A DNA stretch of 64,000 nt, from assembly GCA_963797765.1 (NCBI GenBank), contig CAWCQU010000002.1, positions 1 through 64,000 on the forward strand, given 5' to 3'. The stretch's first letter is position 1, and every line of letters starts with the position of its first letter. This document shows, in pieces, positions 54,633-64,000 of the stretch. This DNA comes from JBGPTK01 sp963797765. GTDB taxonomy: Bacteria; Acidobacteriota; Terriglobia; Acidiferrales; UBA7541. Position numbers and translations under genes: made by a program. Under the pieces are notes generated by a model, which did not search any database, had not been told where the DNA came from, and saw only the letters and a list, made by a program, of their open reading frames with translations.

Positions 54633-54872
54633 GGCGAACGGTCAACTCGCTCGCCATACGATCGAATTCTCCTTGCTTCTCCAATGGCGGCGCCAAGTTG
54701 GGAGATTTTTCCGTGGGCACTCTTGCTGGCCGTTCGGATCAAGGGCATTCCCGGATCATTCAACAGGGTGCGAGCGGACCGCCTGTTCGCAATCGTTGCA
54801 CAAATCTGATTTGGTCAAAGTTGATTTTTAGAGCGAAGAAAGAGGCGATTTCTGAGAATCATTTAAGACCCT

Positions 54873-56174
54873 ATGATCGCGCGTGCTGATCAGAATTCCA
54901 AAATTTGGTCTGTGATTCGCGTCTCCAGCGGAAATTTTCTGGAGATGTACGACTTCATGGTGTTTGGCTATTACGCCGCGGCGATCGGCAAAGCCTTCTT
55001 TCCCAGCGGCAACCCATTCCTTTCGTTGATGTTGTCGCTGATGACTTTTGGCGCGGGGTTTTTGATGCGTCCTTTGGGCGCCATTGTCCTGGGTGCATAC
55101 ACGGATCGCCACGGGCGCCGCGCCGGCCTGATTCTGACGTTGGGTCTGATGTCCGTCGGGATCTTTTCCATTGCGTTCATGCCCGGCTATGCCACGATTG
55201 GCCTTCTAGCTCCGCTATTTGTGCTGTTCGGCAGACTGCTTCAGGGCTTTTCGGCAGGCATGGAATTGGGTGGCGTCTCGGTCTATTTGTCGGAGATCGC
55301 TACGCCAGGCCACAAGGGATTTTATGTCAGCTGGCAATCGGGGAGCCAGCAAGTGGCAGTCATGTTTGCCGCTCTGGTGGGAGTCGTGCTGAGCGCCAAG
55401 CTTCCGCTCGAAAAAATGACGGCGTGGGGATGGCGAGTCCCTCTACTTCTCGGCTGCGCGATTGTTCCGTTTCTCTTCAGGCTTCGCCGTTCCCTCCAGG
55501 AAACAGATGAATTCGTTGCTCGCAAGCACAGGCCGAGCACGCCGGAAATTCTCAGCTCTCTCGTTGCCAACTGGGGAATCATTGTCATCGGAATGTTGAT
55601 GGTGACGATGACCACAGTTTCTTTCTATATGATCACCGCTTATACGCCCACCTTCGGCAACTCCGTGCTGCATCTGGCGGACATGGACAGCCTGATCGTC
55701 ACACTCTGTGTGGGAGCGTCGAATCTCTTCTGGCTTCCGGTAATGGGCGCCCTGTCCGACAGGATCGGGCGGCGGCCTTTACTGCTTGCGTTCACTGTCT
55801 TGATGCTGGTTACGGCATATCCGGCGATGCTGTGGCTGGTGCGCGGGCCTTCTTTCACGCGCCTGTTGCTGGTGGAACTCTGGTTCTCCTTTATCTATGG
55901 CAGCTACAACGGAGCGATGGTTGTGTACCTAACGGAGATCATGCCTGTTGATGTGCGTACCTCAGGGTTCTCGCTTGCTTATAGCCTGGCAACTGCAATC
56001 TTCGGCGGTTTTACACCCGCGTTCAGTACCTACTTGATTCATCTTACGGGGAATCGCGCTGTTCCGGGGTTGTGGCTGACGTTTGCAGCGGCGTGCGGCC
56101 TGATGGCCACGCTTTTGGCCAAGCCCCAGAACGCAGTGGTTGAAACTCGACTTCTAGCAAGTCTGAAGACGTGA
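54873..56174 (+). CDS. MFS carboxylate (citrate/tricarballylate-type) proton symporter
   Basis: 433 residues with 12 membrane helices. The CitA/TcuC-type N-terminus is clear (SSGNFLEMYDFMVFGYYAAAIGKAFFP). The MFS motif between helices 2 and 3 is GAYTDRHGRRAG and its repeat in the second half is GALSDRIGRRP. Such proteins import citrate or tricarballylate with protons. It lies downstream of the TonB receptor block, so outer-membrane uptake of a carboxylate followed by this inner-membrane step is a reasonable inference. Confidence 0.9.
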   Translation: MIARADQNSKIWSVIRVSSGNFLEMYDFMVFGYYAAAIGKAFFPSGNPFLSLMLSLMTFGAGFLMRPLGAIVLGAYTDRHGRRAGLILTLGLMSVGIFSIAFMPGYATIGLLAPLFVLFGRLLQGFSAGMELGGVSVYLSEIATPGHKGFYVSWQSGSQQVAVMFAALVGVVLSAKLPLEKMTAWGWRVPLLLGCAIVPFLFRLRRSLQETDEFVARKHRPSTPEILSSLVANWGIIVIGMLMVTMTTVSFYMITAYTPTFGNSVLHLADMDSLIVTLCVGASNLFWLPVMGALSDRIGRRPLLLAFTVLMLVTAYPAMLWLVRGPSFTRLLLVELWFSFIYGSYNGAMVVYLTEIMPVDVRTSGFSLAYSLATAIFGGFTPAFSTYLIHLTGNRAVPGLWLTFAAACGLMATLLAKPQNAVVETRLLASLKT

Positions 56175-56202
56175 TCAACATATCGAATATGGGCCTGGAT
56201 GG

Positions 56203-57423
56203 GTGGAATTGAAATTTTTTGTAAAACTTTTGTTTTTGCTTGGAGTGGCTGCTGTTTCTGCGAGGGGGCAGCAGGGGGGGCCGTTGACGTTGGAGGCGGC
56301 TCTGCAGATGGGGGAGCGGCAGAATTTGGATTTGGTGGCGGCGCGAGCGCGGCGGGCGATTGCGTTGGCGGGGATTCGGATTGCTGGGGAGCGGCCGAAT
56401 CCTACGGTTACGTTTGGGGCTTTGCGGGACACCCCGCATGAATTTGTGACGGTGGATCAGCCGCTGGAATTGGGAGGGAAGCGCGGGCGGCGGATCGAGC
56501 TGGCGCGGCAAGAAGGCATGCTGACCGATGTGGAGATTGCAACTTTGGAGCGGCAGGTGCGGCGGAGCGTGCGCGAGGCATTTTTCGCGCTGGCGCTGGC
56601 GCGCGGAGTTTCGCAACAGAAAGCGGATGCGTTGAAGCTCGCTCAGCGGCTGCACGGGATTGCGAAAGAACGGTTTGATGCGGGAGATGTGGCGGAACTC
56701 GAAGTGGTGCAAGCGGATTTGGAAGTTTCGCGGGCCGACGCGGAATCTCAAGTGGCGCAGCAGGAGCAGAAGATTGCACTGAACGAACTGGATACGCTGC
56801 TGAATGAGCCGGCCGCTACGGATTGGGATCTTGCCGGGGCTCTCGATACGTTGCCGCCGCGCATGACGCTGGATGAACTGGTGGGCCGCGCGATCAACTC
56901 GAATTACGAGCTGCAACATCTGGCGCAGGAAACTAAAGTAGAGCAAAGCCGCGAATCGCTGCTGCGGGCCGAGCGCGTGCCGAACCTGGGAGTGCAGGTG
57001 GGGACGGATTTCAATGCGCCCGGGGATTTCCGGGTGGGGCCGCGCGGGCAGATTTCGATCGATTTGCCGATCTTCATGCGCAACCAGGGAGAGATCGCGC
57101 AGTCGTCGGCGACATTGCGGGCCCTCGAAAGCGAAACAGCGGCAACGCGGCGAGCGGTGGCCGGTCAGGTGGGGACGGCGTTCTATGATCTGGATGCGCG
57201 GTTGACGGAAGCGGAGATATTTCGCAAGACGCTGTTGCCGGCGGCGGAGCGGCTGGACAACATGGCGGAAGAAAGTTATCGCGCGGGCAAGGCGAACATT
57301 TTGACGGTGCTGAGCGCGCACCGGGATGTGCAGCAGGTTCATGGGGAATATTTGAACAGTTTGTTTAACGCGCAGTCGGCGTTTGCGCGATTGGAAGAGA
57401 CGGTGGGAGTGCCGCTTGATTAG
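56203..57423 (+). CDS. TolC-family outer-membrane efflux protein (CzcC/CusC-like)
   Basis: 406 residues from GTG 56203, with a short signal (LFLLGVAAVSARG). Two OEP repeats are seen: LTLEAALQMGERQNLDLVAARARR with NPTVTFGALRDTPHEF, and the second with TLDELVGRAINSNYELQHLAQ. The long alpha-helical tunnel segments are evident. It is the first gene of a complete tripartite RND efflux operon and forms the outer-membrane channel. Base composition of third codon positions is very GC-rich compared with the genes before 56.2 kb. Confidence 0.9.
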   Translation: MELKFFVKLLFLLGVAAVSARGQQGGPLTLEAALQMGERQNLDLVAARARRAIALAGIRIAGERPNPTVTFGALRDTPHEFVTVDQPLELGGKRGRRIELARQEGMLTDVEIATLERQVRRSVREAFFALALARGVSQQKADALKLAQRLHGIAKERFDAGDVAELEVVQADLEVSRADAESQVAQQEQKIALNELDTLLNEPAATDWDLAGALDTLPPRMTLDELVGRAINSNYELQHLAQETKVEQSRESLLRAERVPNLGVQVGTDFNAPGDFRVGPRGQISIDLPIFMRNQGEIAQSSATLRALESETAATRRAVAGQVGTAFYDLDARLTEAEIFRKTLLPAAERLDNMAEESYRAGKANILTVLSAHRDVQQVHGEYLNSLFNAQSAFARLEETVGVPLD

Positions 57424-57453
57424 CGAAGATTTCAAATTGACAGGGGTTTCGAA

Positions 57454-58632
57454 TTGCGGCGAACGTCGGGCGCAGCAAGCAGCGCCCCTAAAACAGGTGA
57501 GGTAGCGGCATTTCGATCGGAGAAGGCGACGTGGATTGCATTGTTCGTCCTCTTTGGTGGGGCGATTCTTGCGATAGGTGTGGCGGGGTGTTCGCACGGC
57601 GGGGCGGCGGATGATGCCGCGGCGAAGAGCGATGCGGCGGTGGCGGAAGTTACGGTGACGAAAGTGGGGCGCGCGGAGATTCAGCAGATTGTTACGGTGA
57701 CGGGATCGGTCGCGGCGCTGCCGAACCAGGATGTGCGGGTGAGTTCGCTGGTGCCGGGGCGCATTGCGGAACTGCGCGTGGCGGAAGGCGACACGGTACG
57801 CGCCGGCGAAGTGCTGGCGAAGATCGACGAGCGTCCGTTGCGCGACCAATTGCGCCAGGCGGAAGCTGCAGCGGAGCAGGCGAAAGCAAGTCTTGAAAAC
57901 GCCAAGCTGAACCGCGCGCGCAATGAAACGCTGGTGGAGCGCGGCATCGCGGCTCGCAAAGATGTGGAAGATGCGCGCACGCTGGAAAGCGTGGCGGCAG
58001 CAACGCTGCGGCAATCGGAAGCCGCGCTGGCTCTCGCGCAACTGCAGATATCGCGCGCGGAAATCGTTTCGCCGCTCAACGGCATGGTGGCGAAACGATT
58101 CGTGAACGTGGGCGAGCAAGTCGACGGCACGAACGCGCAGCCAGTAGTGGAAGTGGCGAACCTCGGGGAAGTGGAGTTGATCGGGAATCTTCCCGCGAGC
58201 TACATGGGAAGAATGCATGTGGGCGACACGCTTTCGATTACCAGCGAGACGCTGCCGGGCCAAACGCTGAAAGGGCGCGTGGTGGCGATTTCGCCGTCCG
58301 TCGATCCGGCCACCAATTTGGGCGTGGTGCGCATCCGCATCGCGAATGCGGCGCACCTGCTGCGGCTGGGAATGTTTTTAAGCGCGCAGGTTCCGATCGA
58401 AACGCACAAGAACGCGCTGGTGGTTCCTCCGCAGGCGATTTATCGCGACGAACAAGGCAAGGCGCAAGTGTACGTGGTCGAGGGAGACAACGCGACGGCC
58501 ACGGACGTGGAATTGGGGATTGAAACACAAAGCGGCGACGAAATCGTTTCCGGGGTGAAAGAAGGCGACACGATTATTCTGACCGGCGGCTACGGCCTGG
58601 CCGAGAAGGCCAAGATCAAAATTAAATCATGA
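57454..58632 (+). CDS. RND efflux periplasmic adaptor (HlyD/CusB family)
   Basis: 392 residues from TTG 57454. A lipobox-like IGVAGC follows the membrane segment (IALFVLFGGAILAIGV), so it may be a lipoprotein. The lipoyl-like half-motifs PGRIAELRVAEGDTVRAGEVLAKID and AEIVSPLNGMVAKRFVNVGEQV bracket a coiled coil (about 135-205). The beta-barrel part contains PSVDPATNLGVVRIRI. It links the inner pump to the TolC-like channel. Its stop overlaps the pump start (ATGA). Confidence 0.9.
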   Translation: MRRTSGAASSAPKTGEVAAFRSEKATWIALFVLFGGAILAIGVAGCSHGGAADDAAAKSDAAVAEVTVTKVGRAEIQQIVTVTGSVAALPNQDVRVSSLVPGRIAELRVAEGDTVRAGEVLAKIDERPLRDQLRQAEAAAEQAKASLENAKLNRARNETLVERGIAARKDVEDARTLESVAAATLRQSEAALALAQLQISRAEIVSPLNGMVAKRFVNVGEQVDGTNAQPVVEVANLGEVELIGNLPASYMGRMHVGDTLSITSETLPGQTLKGRVVAISPSVDPATNLGVVRIRIANAAHLLRLGMFLSAQVPIETHKNALVVPPQAIYRDEQGKAQVYVVEGDNATATDVELGIETQSGDEIVSGVKEGDTIILTGGYGLAEKAKIKIKS

Positions 58633-61600
58633 ACGTCGTAGCCTTCTGCCGGCGCAATATTTACGCGGTTTATTTGCTCACTGCACTCTTGACGATTGCC
58701 GGCGTGGTGGCCATCTTCGAGCTTCCCAGCAATATTTATCCTGAGTTGAATTTTCCGCGCGTGGTGATCCTGGCGAAATCGGGCGATCTTTCTCCGGAAA
58801 CGATGCTGCTGAACGTGACGCGTCCGCTGGAGGAAGCGGCGGCGACGGTGCTGGGCGCGTGGCGCGTGCATTCGAAGACCATCCGCGGGAACACGGAAAT
58901 TTCCATTCTGTTTAATCCCGATGCGGACATGCAATATTCGGTGCAGTTGGTGCAGGCGCGAGTGAGCTCGGCGCGCGGCACGCTGCCGGCGGATACGGAA
59001 ATCGAAGTCGAGCGCGTCACTCCCGCGGTGTTTCCGGTGTTGAGCCTGATCTTGAACGGAAACGTGCCGGGTGCGGATTTGCGCGATGACGCGTTTTATA
59101 TTTTGCGGCCGATGATCAGCCGGGTTCCGGGCGTGGGAGTGATCGATGTGCAGGCGACGGATGTGCGCGAAGTTTCGGTGATCGTCGATCCGCAGAAATT
59201 GCTGGCGCACCGGCTGTCGTTGAATGAAATCGCGGACGAGCTGAAGGCGACCAATAACGTCACATCGGTTGGCCGTCTGTCGAAAGATTATTTGCAGTAT
59301 CTCGTGCTGACCACCAGCCAATTCGCGAATCTCGACGATATTCGCAACGCAGTGGTGGTGATCGAAAATGGCGTGCCGGTGCGCCTGCGCGATTTGGCCA
59401 CGGTGGAATACGGCACGGAAGACCGCCGCACGCTGATCTACGGCAACGGCCAGCCGGCCGCGCTGATCAATATTTCGCGGCAGATTGGCGGAAACATTTT
59501 GCAGATGGTGGGGCAGATCAAATCGCTGACGCAAAATCTGGGCTCGGCGATTCCCAAGACACTGCGCATCACGGTGGTGTACGACCTGGCGGAATTTGTG
59601 CAGGAATCGATTGGCAGCGTGCGCGACGCGATCCTGATCGGCGCGGTGCTGGCCATCGTGATTCTGTATGGATTCCTGCGCGACGGACGAACCACGCTGG
59701 TGGCCGCGACTTCGCTGCCGCTATCGGTGATTGGAACGTTTTTCTTCGTCAAGCTGTTTGGCGGGACGCTGAACCTGATGTCGCTGGGCGGGATTGCGAT
59801 TGCCATCGGGTTGATCATCGACGATGCCGTGGTGATCATCGAAAACATTTACCGGCACATCGGGCTGGGCGAATCGCCGGGGGAAGCCGCGGAAGCCGGC
59901 ACGCAGGAACTGCTGGGCGCGGTGATCGGTTCCACGGCGACGACGCTGGTGGTTTTCCTGCCGCTGACGTTGCTCAAGGGATTCGTAGGCGATTTCTTTT
60001 CGGCGCTATCGATGACGCTGGCGGTTTCGGTGCTGCTTTCGCTGGTCTTCGCGCTGACGATTATTCCGCTGCTCTCGTTGAAGTTTCTATCGGGGCAGGC
60101 GCACAAGGATAGCTCCGAGAAGTTTATCGCGCCGGTGAATCGCGTTTACGAACGAATGGTGCGCTGGTCGCTGGGGCATCGATTGATCGTTGCGGCGGCG
60201 ACGGTGGTTTTGGTGGTTGCCGGCGGCGCGATTTATTTCGCGCTGGAGACTGGATTTTTACCGGAGATGGACGAAGGCGGCTACGTTCTGGATTATTTGA
60301 CGCCGCCGGGAACTTCGCTCGACGAAACGGACCGGATCCTCAAGACCGTTGAACAGCACATCGCGGCGATGCCGGAAACGGCGGCTGTTTCTCGGCGTAC
60401 CGGAGCGGAACTGGGCCTTTATGCCACCCAGCAAAACAAAGGCGACGTGCTGGTGAAAATGAAGCCGCGCTCGGAACGCAAGCGCTCGACCCAGGAAGTG
60501 ATGGAAGACGTGCGCGGCTGGCTGGCCAAGAACGTTCCCGGAATCGATGTGGAGTTCACGCAAATCCTGCAGGACATGCTGGGCGACCTGCAAGGTTCTC
60601 CGGAACCGGTGGAAGTGAAAATCTTCGGAAATAGCCTGACACAACTTGAGCAGGTGGCGGATCAACTCGGTCCGAAACTGCAAGCCGTAAAAGGTCTGGT
60701 GGATTACAAAGGCATTCAAAAAGGAAACCCGGAAATCGTGTTTCAGGTGGATCCGACGGCCGCGGGCCGCGCGGGATTGACTTCGGAACAGGTGACACAG
60801 CAGGTGAGCGCGGGCTTGCTGGGCGCGGAAGAAACGCAGTTGCGCGAGTCGGACCGCACCATCGGCATTCGCGTGCGCTTTCCCGATTCGTTCCGGCAGA
60901 ATTACGACAGCATCCGGCAATTTCCGATCGTCACGCCCGCTCCGGTGCGGCAGATCGTGCCGCTTTCTTCGCTCGCTCAAGTGCAGCAGGTGACGGGTGA
61001 AAGTCAGTTGCTGCGCGAAAATCAGCGGCTGATGGTGACGTTGACCGGGCGGCTCGAGAATCGCGACCTGGGCAGCGTGATCGCCGATGTGCAACAGGTG
61101 ATGCGCAGCGCACAGTTGCCGCAAGGCGTCACTTACGAAATCGGCGGGCAATATGAAAGCCAGCAAAGCTCGTTCCACGATTTGCTGAGGGTGCTGGGCC
61201 TCGCGCTTGCGGCCGTGTTTATCGTGCTGGTGATTCAGTTCCGCTCGTTCGCTCCGGCGCTGATTATTTTATCGGCTGCCCCGCTCGCTCTGGTGGGAGT
61301 GTTCGCGATGCTTTGGGCCACCGGAACGGCGCTGAACGTTTCCTCGTTCATGGGAATTATTCTGATGGTGGGGCTGGTGGTGAAAAACGGCATCATCCTG
61401 TTCGAATACGTCCACAAATTGTGGGAAGAAGAAAAATTGCCGCTGGACGAAGCGCTGGTAGCAGCAGGCAAAATCCGCATCCGCCCGATTTTAATGACCA
61501 CGCTGGCCACGCTGTTCGGCCTGTTTCCGCTGGCGCTGGGCCTGGGCGCGGGCGCCGAACTGCAAAAGCCCCTGGCCCTGGCAGTGATCGGCGGCCTGCT

Positions 61601-61673
61601 CCTTTCCACATTCATCACTCTGCTGGTCATGCCCGTTTTTTATTCGATCCTTGAAAGCCGTTCTGAAACCTAG
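58629..61673 (+). CDS. RND efflux pump, inner-membrane subunit (AcrB/CzcA superfamily)
   Basis: 1014 residues with 12 membrane helices and two large periplasmic loops, complete from MNVVAFCRRNIYAVYLL to FYSILESRSET. TM4 reads GGIAIAIGLIIDDAVVIIEN, with the two acidic residues of the proton relay that CzcA/AcrB pumps use, and the first half ends with PLLSLKFLSG. No metal-specific Met clusters are evident, so substrate may be drugs, lipids or metals. No dedicated regulator lies next to the operon. Confidence 0.93.
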   Translation: MNVVAFCRRNIYAVYLLTALLTIAGVVAIFELPSNIYPELNFPRVVILAKSGDLSPETMLLNVTRPLEEAAATVLGAWRVHSKTIRGNTEISILFNPDADMQYSVQLVQARVSSARGTLPADTEIEVERVTPAVFPVLSLILNGNVPGADLRDDAFYILRPMISRVPGVGVIDVQATDVREVSVIVDPQKLLAHRLSLNEIADELKATNNVTSVGRLSKDYLQYLVLTTSQFANLDDIRNAVVVIENGVPVRLRDLATVEYGTEDRRTLIYGNGQPAALINISRQIGGNILQMVGQIKSLTQNLGSAIPKTLRITVVYDLAEFVQESIGSVRDAILIGAVLAIVILYGFLRDGRTTLVAATSLPLSVIGTFFFVKLFGGTLNLMSLGGIAIAIGLIIDDAVVIIENIYRHIGLGESPGEAAEAGTQELLGAVIGSTATTLVVFLPLTLLKGFVGDFFSALSMTLAVSVLLSLVFALTIIPLLSLKFLSGQAHKDSSEKFIAPVNRVYERMVRWSLGHRLIVAAATVVLVVAGGAIYFALETGFLPEMDEGGYVLDYLTPPGTSLDETDRILKTVEQHIAAMPETAAVSRRTGAELGLYATQQNKGDVLVKMKPRSERKRSTQEVMEDVRGWLAKNVPGIDVEFTQILQDMLGDLQGSPEPVEVKIFGNSLTQLEQVADQLGPKLQAVKGLVDYKGIQKGNPEIVFQVDPTAAGRAGLTSEQVTQQVSAGLLGAEETQLRESDRTIGIRVRFPDSFRQNYDSIRQFPIVTPAPVRQIVPLSSLAQVQQVTGESQLLRENQRLMVTLTGRLENRDLGSVIADVQQVMRSAQLPQGVTYEIGGQYESQQSSFHDLLRVLGLALAAVFIVLVIQFRSFAPALIILSAAPLALVGVFAMLWATGTALNVSSFMGIILMVGLVVKNGIILFEYVHKLWEEEKLPLDEALVAAGKIRIRPILMTTLATLFGLFPLALGLGAGAELQKPLALAVIGGLLLSTFITLLVMPVFYSILESRSET

Positions 61674-61769
61674 TTCGCAGCTGCCCAAGATACTTGTCTT
61701 CGTCAGCCGAGAAAGCCGAGATTTGACGTAGAGAAGTTCGCGAGATTCGGAAATACCGAGGCCATGTTG

Positions 61770-62087
61770 GCAGGTTGTACGCCGAACCAATTTCCCAACG
61801 TTGCGCTGTACTGCGTTGAAGCCGGCGGAACGCGAGCGCGCGAGTTGCAGGATGCGTTCGCGCATGCCTTGGGGCAAACGGCGGGGGCTGGGCCGGCCGC
61901 GGCTGGCGTGTGCCAGCGCCGCCTCACCGCCTTGCCGATCGCGCGATTTCAGACGCTTCACATGCCGGACGGTTAGGTCGAGCAGTTCGGCGGCTCTGGC
62001 ACACGCCAGATCCCCCTTCAGGCAAGAAGAAATCACAGTCACTCGTCGTAATTCTTTCTGGCTCAAGCGAAATGTCTCCTGTCTCAT
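61770..62087 (-). pseudogene. ISNCY-type transposase, N-terminal fragment
   Basis: MRQETFRLSQKELRRVTVIS then CLKGDLACARAAELLDLTVRHVKRL is the HTH start of ISNCY-family transposases (repeat-clearing SRGRPSPRRLPQGMRERIL). After RSAGFNAVQRN the match ends. No DDE domain is present. The fragment points towards the RND operon end. Confidence 0.75.
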
Positions 62088-62111
62088 AGGGTGACACTTT
62101 CACGTAGCCAT

Positions 62112-62153
62112 TAACGGGTGACAGAATTATGGAACTAAGACAGTCACCCGTTA
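62112..62153. repeat. Perfect 11-bp inverted repeat near ISNCY fragment
   Basis: TAACGGGTGAC (62112-62122) and GTCACCCGTTA (62143-62153) are exact complements with 20 bases between. A related GGGTGACACTTTCACG lies at 62090-62105. These are probably terminal repeats of the ISNCY element whose centre was lost; an operator or RNA hairpin is also possible. Confidence 0.5.
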
Positions 62154-62285
62154 TGACGCTTCCGAAGATTCGCGCAGCTGCCTATAATAGAGGGCGTTGT
62201 CTTTCGAGGTTCTTGAACGCGGTTGAAAAGTCACTTTGTCCTTTACTTTGCGCCACTAGTTCTCAGAACGAGTAGGAGAATCACT

Positions 62286-63809
62286 ATGCTGCGAATGAAA
62301 GGCTCTTCTCTAAGGATGATCTTCGGAGCTGCATCTCTGACTGTCCTGTGTGGCGGTCCCGCTTTTTGCCAGGCGATGGGACCATTCCGAAATTTGATGC
62401 CACCTGCTGTTCCATCCGCCGCAGCGCCAGTTCAAACGATTCCTCTGGTTGTGCCCAAAGGAGCGCCGATCCGTATCGCGATCGAAAAGGAAATTTCGAT
62501 CAAGAAAGTTGGCCAGCCCGTTCAAGGGCGCGTGGTTGATTCTGTTTATGCCTTCGACCAGTTGGTTGTGCCGGTGGGGAGCGAGGTGCGGGGCAAGATT
62601 ATTCAATTGGAAAATGTTTCCAAGGGGCGGCGGACCCAGGCAATTATGAATGGCGATTTCACACCGTTGCACATCGTCAAAATTGAATTCGACGAACTTG
62701 TGCTGAAAGACGGAAAGACGCTGCCGCTCAAGACGATCGTCTCGCCGGGCACGGCGCAAGTTGTCCGTCTGGTGACCAGTCACGAAAAGGAAACCAGCGG
62801 CAAAGGCGCCACTGCTCGCGAAGTGGAGGAAGCAAAACAGGAAATCCGCCGCGAGTGGGACAACGCCATGGCGCAAGTAAAGGCGCCGGGGAAAATACAC
62901 CGCATCAAGAGGATCGTGGTAGCCGAACTTCCTTATCATCCGCAATATATCGATGCCGGAGCACGCTACGACGCTGAATTGCTGGAGCCCCTCGAATTCG
63001 GAATCGGAACTTACTCGGCGGATTTTTGGGCGGCGTTCGGAACCTCACCGCCGCCGGGCAGTATCGTCCACGCGCAATTGATTACGCCGCTCAATTCCGC
63101 CTGGACGCAGAAAAACGCGCTGGTGGAAGCCATCATTTCCCAGCCGCTATTCACGACTGACCACCATCTGATCCTTCCCGAAGGTGCGCGCCTGGAAGGC
63201 TCCGTCGTTCAGGTGAAGCCAGCCCGAAAGTTGGAACGGAACGGAGAACTTCGCATTGTGTTTCACAACCTTGAGCTGCCCAGCGGGATTGCTCACAAAG
63301 TGGATGGCAGTCTCGAGGGGGTGGAAGTAGATCGCCAGCAGAATCTGACGCTCGATTCGGAGGGCGGAGCGCACACCACCACACCCAAGAAGCGTTATCT
63401 AACCACCGGAATATCGATCGCGCTGGCCGCGTCGTCCATGTCCCCGGACCGTGACGCTGCCCGCGACGCTGACGGGGGAGCGGGAGATCCCGGCAACCGG
63501 GCGTTGACAGGTGGATCGGGTTTTCGCCTGGTCGGTGCTATCTCCACTTATCTGATTCACTCTCGCGCATTCGCTTCGAGCCTGGGCATTTACGGTGCGA
63601 GCATGTCGATTTATTCCAATTTCCTGGCGCGTGGACGCGATGTAAAATTCCCGAAGGATACGCCTATGGAAATTGGCTTCGGCACGCATGAATCGGCAAA
63701 GCCAAATGCGCCGGCATCGCAGTCGGCGCCGGTTCCCGCTTCACCTCCCCCGGGAGATAAGAAGCCAACGAGCGTTCAATCCACCCTGACGGCAGACTTG
63801 CGTTGGTAA
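62286..63809 (+). CDS. Large secreted protein of unknown function
   Basis: 507 residues from ATG 62286 (AGGAG upstream). Signal peptide MLRMKGSSLRMIFGAASLTVL ends near CQA. The centre has IRIAIEKEISIKKVGQPVQGR and LVVPVGSEVRGKIIQLE; the later part has LILPEGARLEGSVVQVKPAR and GELRIVFHNLELPSG, which recall the beta-barrel of VirB10/TrbI-like proteins. A C-terminal proline/serine-rich tail (about 470-500) follows a hydrophobic stretch near 400-450. It may be a cell-surface or envelope scaffold; no secretion genes are adjacent. Confidence 0.75.
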   Translation: MLRMKGSSLRMIFGAASLTVLCGGPAFCQAMGPFRNLMPPAVPSAAAPVQTIPLVVPKGAPIRIAIEKEISIKKVGQPVQGRVVDSVYAFDQLVVPVGSEVRGKIIQLENVSKGRRTQAIMNGDFTPLHIVKIEFDELVLKDGKTLPLKTIVSPGTAQVVRLVTSHEKETSGKGATAREVEEAKQEIRREWDNAMAQVKAPGKIHRIKRIVVAELPYHPQYIDAGARYDAELLEPLEFGIGTYSADFWAAFGTSPPPGSIVHAQLITPLNSAWTQKNALVEAIISQPLFTTDHHLILPEGARLEGSVVQVKPARKLERNGELRIVFHNLELPSGIAHKVDGSLEGVEVDRQQNLTLDSEGGAHTTTPKKRYLTTGISIALAASSMSPDRDAARDADGGAGDPGNRALTGGSGFRLVGAISTYLIHSRAFASSLGIYGASMSIYSNFLARGRDVKFPKDTPMEIGFGTHESAKPNAPASQSAPVPASPPPGDKKPTSVQSTLTADLRW

Positions 63810-64000
63810 GAGCGAAAATAAATCACGCATTTTCTCGGGCCGCAGTTCCGGTACGAACGCGAACCCTTAATGCGTAGCCTAGATACGAGTGGTTACGCCG
63901 ATCGAAAGAGCGGTTCAATCGAAATTGCGGTTGCGCCGAAATCAACACACCGTTCCAGCGGATTTTCTCAGCCATATTGCTCCTTGAGCAAGTCGAGCCA
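63810..64000. other. Window end, no gene recognised
   Basis: The last 191 bases hold no complete gene. A frame near 63880-63960 looks like another piece of IS debris but is too short to assign. Confidence 0.35.

Noticed and set aside
56044..58356. A 770-codon open frame on the minus strand opposite the efflux operon
   Set aside because: It is rich in Arg and His with no domain pattern, and lies antisense to two clear efflux genes. High GC at third positions creates such frames.

Overview
The window looks like a chromosomal segment of an Acidobacteriota bacterium (Terriglobia/Koribacter-like), probably from a metagenome assembly. The evidence is a PadR regulator coupled to an 880-residue ADOP/MacB-type permease, Ser/Thr kinases and a CadC-type regulator that end in TPR arrays, a very long Oar-like TonB receptor with an N-terminal carboxypeptidase-like domain, YncE beta-propellers, and many decayed insertion sequences. 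Many genes carry single-base frameshifts. Several fall in or near homopolymers, so some are probably sequencing errors and others true decay.

Layout. 0.1-1.6 kb: IS1182-type element with a broken transposase. 1.9-3.8 kb: a peroxiredoxin-like selenoprotein candidate and a broken yhhQ. 3.9-6.8 kb: kinase-TPR gene. 7.0-12.9 kb: recombination cassette A (annealing-protein-like gene, DUF669-like gene, Cas4/RecB-like nuclease, unknown 231-aa gene, HNH), interrupted by two insertion sequences and bordered by a tRNA-Arg fragment and a ribbon-helix-helix gene. 13.7-16.8 kb: a second kinase and an OsmC-like selenoprotein candidate. 17-25.9 kb: AraC regulator, MBL hydrolase, ADOP remnants around a SPOR-repeat fragment, then PadR-ADOP. 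25.9-28.9 kb: sulfite dehydrogenase with its cytochrome, and an orphan ParB-like protein. 29.3-35.9 kb: acyl-CoA dehydrogenase, PhnD-like protein, radical SAM, TusA-like, DoxX and three glycosyltransferase-type genes, most frameshifted. 36-39 kb: secreted protein, TonB-domain protein and IS debris. 39.2-43.2 kb: a HigBA toxin-antitoxin pair and cassette B, a close duplicate of cassette A. 43.4-54.6 kb: AsmA, two YncE genes, a CadC-TPR regulator, a TonB receptor and two small secreted paralogues. 54.8-61.7 kb: MFS carboxylate transporter and a complete RND efflux operon. 62.2-63.8 kb: large secreted protein.

The two strongest hidden signals are in-frame UGA codons standing exactly where a peroxiredoxin-like and an OsmC-like protein normally have their redox cysteine. 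Each is followed by a hairpin that fits the bacterial SECIS consensus (7-bp stem, 5-nt loop, G as second loop base). Together they suggest that this organism inserts selenocysteine. The second signal is the duplicated, translationally coupled recombination cassette with a divergent ribbon-helix-helix gene at each copy. All functional calls come from reading the sequence only; no database search was run.
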